Below, in pieces: positions 60,645-64,000 of a stretch of 64,000 bases of DNA (the stretch's first letter is position 1; each line of letters begins with the position of its first letter). The notes beneath the pieces were generated by a model. The model ran no database searches, was not told the origin of the DNA, and worked only from the letters and a program-made list of their open reading frames with translations. The DNA comes from Pseudomonas mandelii (GTDB lineage Bacteria > Pseudomonadota > Gammaproteobacteria > Pseudomonadales > Pseudomonadaceae): contig NZ_RCZA01000002.1 of NCBI RefSeq assembly GCF_006438925.1, forward strand, positions 186,001-250,000. Reading direction: 5' to 3'. The position numbers and the translations under genes are program-made.

Positions 60645-61703
60645 ATGACCGCCCTCGTAAAAACCTCGCAGTCAAAAATCTCGAACAATGAAATCTCCAT
60701 ACTAGATGGAAAAATCTTAATTCCGAAAGATTACCTACGCGAAAGAGCTTTTTTAGAAAGCACGAGCATTCTTATTGTTTCAGGATCTTTAATCGAAGGG
60801 ATTGGAACCATTCATTCCGACATCGACTGTATCATTCTTTGCGAGCAACGACCTAAAGCTAACAACATCGAAAACTGTGAACACGCATTGGTTACAGATA
60901 TAAACTACCACTACATCACTGAAGATGAGGAGGTTCATAATACAACAGATTTTTACGGTAACACCAGCATCCATATTGATGCAGACTATATAACATTTTC
61001 CGAACTGGAAGAAATTTTTGCGAAAATTGAAAAAGCATTTGATGAAATCACCTATGATCAGCGCTTTCTCTATAGCCCAGTATTATCGAACACAGAGAAC
61101 AATGTCATTCATAGATCATTAATTGGGCATGCGTTGGAAAACGAGGAAAAATTCAGTCAATTGAAATCCAGGATTCCTTTGGAGAAACATATTTATGTAG
61201 CTCACCGTGAGAAACTGCCTGTATTTTATGCATTTCAGGATATTCAAGGTTGCTGGCAATCGGGAAACCTCTGGATGGGTTGTGAGATCGCACGGGACAT
61301 GATGCTAAAGACGACCATGAGCTTTACTTATTTAACAGGCACAACAAACAAACACTATAAGTGGGTTTACTCAAACATGTTCCGAGTTAGTGGGTTTGAT
61401 GATATCAAAAATAGTTTCTTTGCGTTGGCCAGAAAGGGGGCGACCACAGAAGCTGAATGTCGCTCATACATTCAAGAAACACTGAAATATTTAGACCTGG
61501 TATTTTTGGCAATTGAGAAGTTGTTAAAAAAATCAGATCTCTATCCATCTACGCTAAAATCTCTTTCCGCTTTGGACAATGAATTCAACAAACGAAAACA
61601 AACCAAACATAGAATATCTATGTGCGAGTATTACTTCAGAAAAAAATATTTTGCTGCGAAAGGAACTCCCTCTCTAATCAGCCTACTCAAAGAATGGGAT
61701 TGA
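60645..61703 (+). CDS. Nucleotidyltransferase-fold protein of the A/T-rich island
   Basis: 352 residues from ATG 60645, with GGGAG nine bases upstream; GTG 60600 is less likely. Residues 47-65 read GSLIEGIGTIHSDIDCIIL, the G-S...D-x-D motif of the polymerase-beta nucleotidyltransferase superfamily (acidic pair Asp59, Asp61). A third acidic residue may be DADYITF near residue 115. The ~230-residue remainder is helical and unrecognised (HREKLPVFYAFQDIQGCWQSG). Codon use is A/T-rich, unlike all genes to the left. It could nucleotidylate a small molecule, RNA or protein. Confidence 0.72.
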   Translation: MTALVKTSQSKISNNEISILDGKILIPKDYLRERAFLESTSILIVSGSLIEGIGTIHSDIDCIILCEQRPKANNIENCEHALVTDINYHYITEDEEVHNTTDFYGNTSIHIDADYITFSELEEIFAKIEKAFDEITYDQRFLYSPVLSNTENNVIHRSLIGHALENEEKFSQLKSRIPLEKHIYVAHREKLPVFYAFQDIQGCWQSGNLWMGCEIARDMMLKTTMSFTYLTGTTNKHYKWVYSNMFRVSGFDDIKNSFFALARKGATTEAECRSYIQETLKYLDLVFLAIEKLLKKSDLYPSTLKSLSALDNEFNKRKQTKHRISMCEYYFRKKYFAAKGTPSLISLLKEWD

Positions 61704-61796
61704 GAACAGCACATAGCACATCAAGTCCTTGTTAGCGTGACGGATACAAAAACCTTCCAGCTCATAATTATATTTTATATAAACACGAGATCACGC

Positions 61797-63125
61797 ATGG
61801 AAGTTACCCGGCTAGCCATTCCGCTAATACTCTCCAGACTTGGCGAGATGACCGTATCATTATTTTATTTCTCATTTATTGGGCACTTTATAATTAGCTC
61901 TCTCAGCCATGCCTCATTCGCATGGGCATTAACTTCCTTTCTAACAGTCGTTGGCATTGGCTTTTTTTCAACATCGTTGATGAAGGTAGCTGGATCCACT
62001 GACCTAAATGCGGAAAGCGTTGAACTTGATTTAGTTATTTCCTTCAGGCTTGCATTTCTTTATGGAGCAATTATTGTTTCCGCTATATTTGTATATAGCA
62101 TTAGCGAATCAAGATCGCTTACGGATAACGGTAATTTAGAAGGATTGAAATTACTATTGATACTCTCACTCTCCATTCCTGCCTTGTACTTGCAGATAAC
62201 TATCTTCAATTTTTTTAACGCCATAAAAATAGCCAAATACGAGTTAATATATACATGGCTATTCAACGCCACGCTTGCCTCAGCTTGCGCAATTTTGATT
62301 GCAACGAACACGAACACAAACGCTATTCATTTCATATCCACATATGTGGGCCTACGGTGTTTTTTTGTTGTGCTTGCATTCTGTTTTTTTGATCGAAAAA
62401 TCCACAAACACATCTTAAAATTTCGGCACTCACAAAGTATCCCAACGAAAGCATATGTTAATTACTTTATTAGCAGTCTCCCCATGGCACTTTGCTTTGG
62501 TGGTGAAAGCCTGTTATTTCTTATGCTCTCTTTTATTTCAAAGAGTTTAGGCGATGCTAGCCTATCAGCGTACCAGGCATCGCTCCATTTTTTAAGTGTC
62601 GTATACATGATTTCAATCGGAGTGGGAAATGCTACAGGAATAGTGGCCGCAAGACATTTTAAACTAAAGAAATTTTACTCATTGAGTACAACCTATATAC
62701 AAGGCATAAAGCTCGGAGCTTTCATATTGACTCCGTTTTTACTGGCTTGCTTTTTCTTTAATGAATACATATCTATAATTTATACGTCCGACGTACCAAC
62801 AAGAAAATTAATTGAGGGAAATCTTCTGATCTCGATCCCTTTTTTAGTATTTGAATATATTTATGTTGTGACCCGAATGACATTAAGAAGCATGGGCGAC
62901 TTCTGGATCCCCACATTATTCACCATATCGTTACTCAACATTCTCGGAATGATACTTTCCGTCGGACTTCTATCCTTTTACAACTATAGCGTTCACTCAA
63001 TATTCGTAGCTCTAGTGCTCTGTTCGTTTTTTCTGATGTCGTTTTTACTTTGGCGTTTAGGCAGTCTTTTAAGACAACTCAACCACCAATTAGTAGAGCG
63101 TCAACTTCCATACGACAGAGCATAA
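61797..63125 (+). CDS. MATE-type multidrug/metabolite exporter
   Basis: 442 residues from ATG 61797, preceded by GAGA; GTG 61737 would add 20 codons. About 12 transmembrane helices; the start MEVTRLAIPLILSRLGEMTVSLFYFSFIGHF and the second-half PMALCFGGESLLFLMLSFISKSLGD fit MATE. Most similar in form to NorM-like sodium/proton antiporters. Follows the nucleotidyltransferase gene by 93 bp on the same strand; probably exports the product of the cluster. Confidence 0.78.
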   Translation: MEVTRLAIPLILSRLGEMTVSLFYFSFIGHFIISSLSHASFAWALTSFLTVVGIGFFSTSLMKVAGSTDLNAESVELDLVISFRLAFLYGAIIVSAIFVYSISESRSLTDNGNLEGLKLLLILSLSIPALYLQITIFNFFNAIKIAKYELIYTWLFNATLASACAILIATNTNTNAIHFISTYVGLRCFFVVLAFCFFDRKIHKHILKFRHSQSIPTKAYVNYFISSLPMALCFGGESLLFLMLSFISKSLGDASLSAYQASLHFLSVVYMISIGVGNATGIVAARHFKLKKFYSLSTTYIQGIKLGAFILTPFLLACFFFNEYISIIYTSDVPTRKLIEGNLLISIPFLVFEYIYVVTRMTLRSMGDFWIPTLFTISLLNILGMILSVGLLSFYNYSVHSIFVALVLCSFFLMSFLLWRLGSLLRQLNHQLVERQLPYDRA

Positions 63126-63182
63126 ACTCCGACACTTACGACTGATTTTATTAATCTTACGCACTATCGTGAGGATTTAACT

Positions 63183-64000
63183 ATGAATCACGCACCTTAC
63201 CCACAACATTCGCCACTCCAGCTTACTAGTCTTATAACCATTATTAGCGAGCATCATGGTTGGCGAACGTTGAGTGGCATACAAACAAGCGACTATTACG
63301 CCTACCGCAACGCCATACTCAATGGATGCCATCTTCAAAAGGCTTCTTTCGATCTTCGACACCCTGAAGAAATGGTTTGTGATCTGAGCAACCTTGAGCC
63401 AATTTACAACGGAATGTCCGATGATGACATTGTACGAATATGGGATTACTTGAATTTAAGTACAAGTAGAGTTGAGTTCGATGAGGTGCGTAGAATTAAA
63501 GGAGATGGACTATCACCAGAAATAGCTATTTCTGGCCCGTCAAAATCACACCTTATTAAATTAAAGAATTCGCTTATTAGTGAAGCATTTGCGCATTATC
63601 ATCGCGACGTGCATCCCATTGCCATGAAAGATCCAGTTCGAGGCATAACCAAGAACAGGTTACTTATAAACACAAACAACGAGACCATGGCGTTCCACAA
63701 CAGGTTCTGCGCCTTCTATAGCAAATATATATCTCACGAACATTGGGACAGCAGTTTCGCCTTAAACACGAGATATATTTACGAGGACCACTCAGTTTGG
63801 CGACAGATAGAAAAAATATCAAAAAACAAGTTATTTTTATTGTCGGCAGGTTTGCCAATTGCACTAGGCTATTTAGCGGCAACCGGAGATCAAAATATTT
63901 TCTTTTCAGAAGTTCATCGGCAAAACGACTCTAGTCTACTGGGCAGAGATTTTGCTTTTCAAGATGTTTTCCCTTCCCCCCTACCATCGAACGAGCCTTG
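63183..64000 (+). CDS. Partial unrecognised protein running off the window
   Basis: Open from ATG 63183 (GAGGATTTAACT upstream) to the right edge without a stop: at least 272 residues, 3' end missing. It begins MNHAPYPQHSPLQLTSL and has WRTLSGIQTSDYYAYRNAI near residue 27, DLSNLEPIYNGMSDDDIVRIWDYL near residue 70, a helical part, then KNKLFLLSAGLPIALGYLAATGDQ (~224-247, hydrophobic). No family recognised. Same strand and base composition as the two genes before it; third gene of an island cluster. Confidence 0.7.
   Translation, partial: MNHAPYPQHSPLQLTSLITIISEHHGWRTLSGIQTSDYYAYRNAILNGCHLQKASFDLRHPEEMVCDLSNLEPIYNGMSDDDIVRIWDYLNLSTSRVEFDEVRRIKGDGLSPEIAISGPSKSHLIKLKNSLISEAFAHYHRDVHPIAMKDPVRGITKNRLLINTNNETMAFHNRFCAFYSKYISHEHWDSSFALNTRYIYEDHSVWRQIEKISKNKLFLLSAGLPIALGYLAATGDQNIFFSEVHRQNDSSLLGRDFAFQDVFPSPLPSNEP

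Overview
The window is chromosomal DNA of a fluorescent-group Pseudomonas. The evidence is the order acs - aotJQMOP - argR - (insert) - aruC/F/G/D/B/E - ltaE - alaS - lysC - rsmA - tRNA-Ser - tRNA-Arg, which I recall as the core arrangement of this genus, GC-rich codon use, and many REP/REPIN palindromes typical of the P. fluorescens group. No tool was run; names rest on reading the proteins and recalling families.

Layout. 1-6.7 kb: a small secreted protein, two identical tRNA-Arg genes, tRNA-Ser, rsmA, lysC, alaS and a threonine aldolase. 6.9-7.7 kb: an FMN riboswitch controlling a type II lumazine synthase. 7.8-26.3 kb: the arginine block. AotJQMP imports arginine, ArgR senses it, and AruC/F/G/D/B/E convert it to glutamate and succinate (arginine succinyltransferase pathway). 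ArgR-like half-sites lie before aruC and aotJ. A 4.9-kb opposite-strand gene for a giant dermonecrotic-toxin/LRR protein sits between aruC and argR. 27-31.9 kb: acetyl-CoA synthetase, two tiny secreted proteins (one a DG-x-DHTG repeat protein) and nrdB without an adjacent nrdA.

31.9-36 kb is an accessory pocket: a long imperfect hairpin, a BRO-N protein, an HNH (McrA-like) nuclease and three unrecognised proteins. 36-60.3 kb is a mosaic of ordinary soil-Pseudomonas genes: TauE exporter, AraC, BglX, a small XRE protein behind a LexA-type box, MBL hydrolase/TetR pair, DUF1003, LysR with a small amidotransferase and monooxygenase, GlpQ-like phosphodiesterase, PepSY, chemoreceptor, ZntB-like, Pit, SDR, PACE efflux pump, and an ECF42 sigma factor with its DGPF partner. 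A fragment of a GAF sensor-kinase gene lies near 47.6 kb.

From about 60.4 kb to the right edge the DNA becomes visibly A/T-rich and the codon use changes. Three same-strand genes follow: a nucleotidyltransferase-fold protein, a MATE-type exporter and an unrecognised protein that runs off the edge. This looks like the left end of a transferred island and is the best candidate for something undescribed, with the LRR protein at 16-20.8 kb and the 32-36 kb pocket next.
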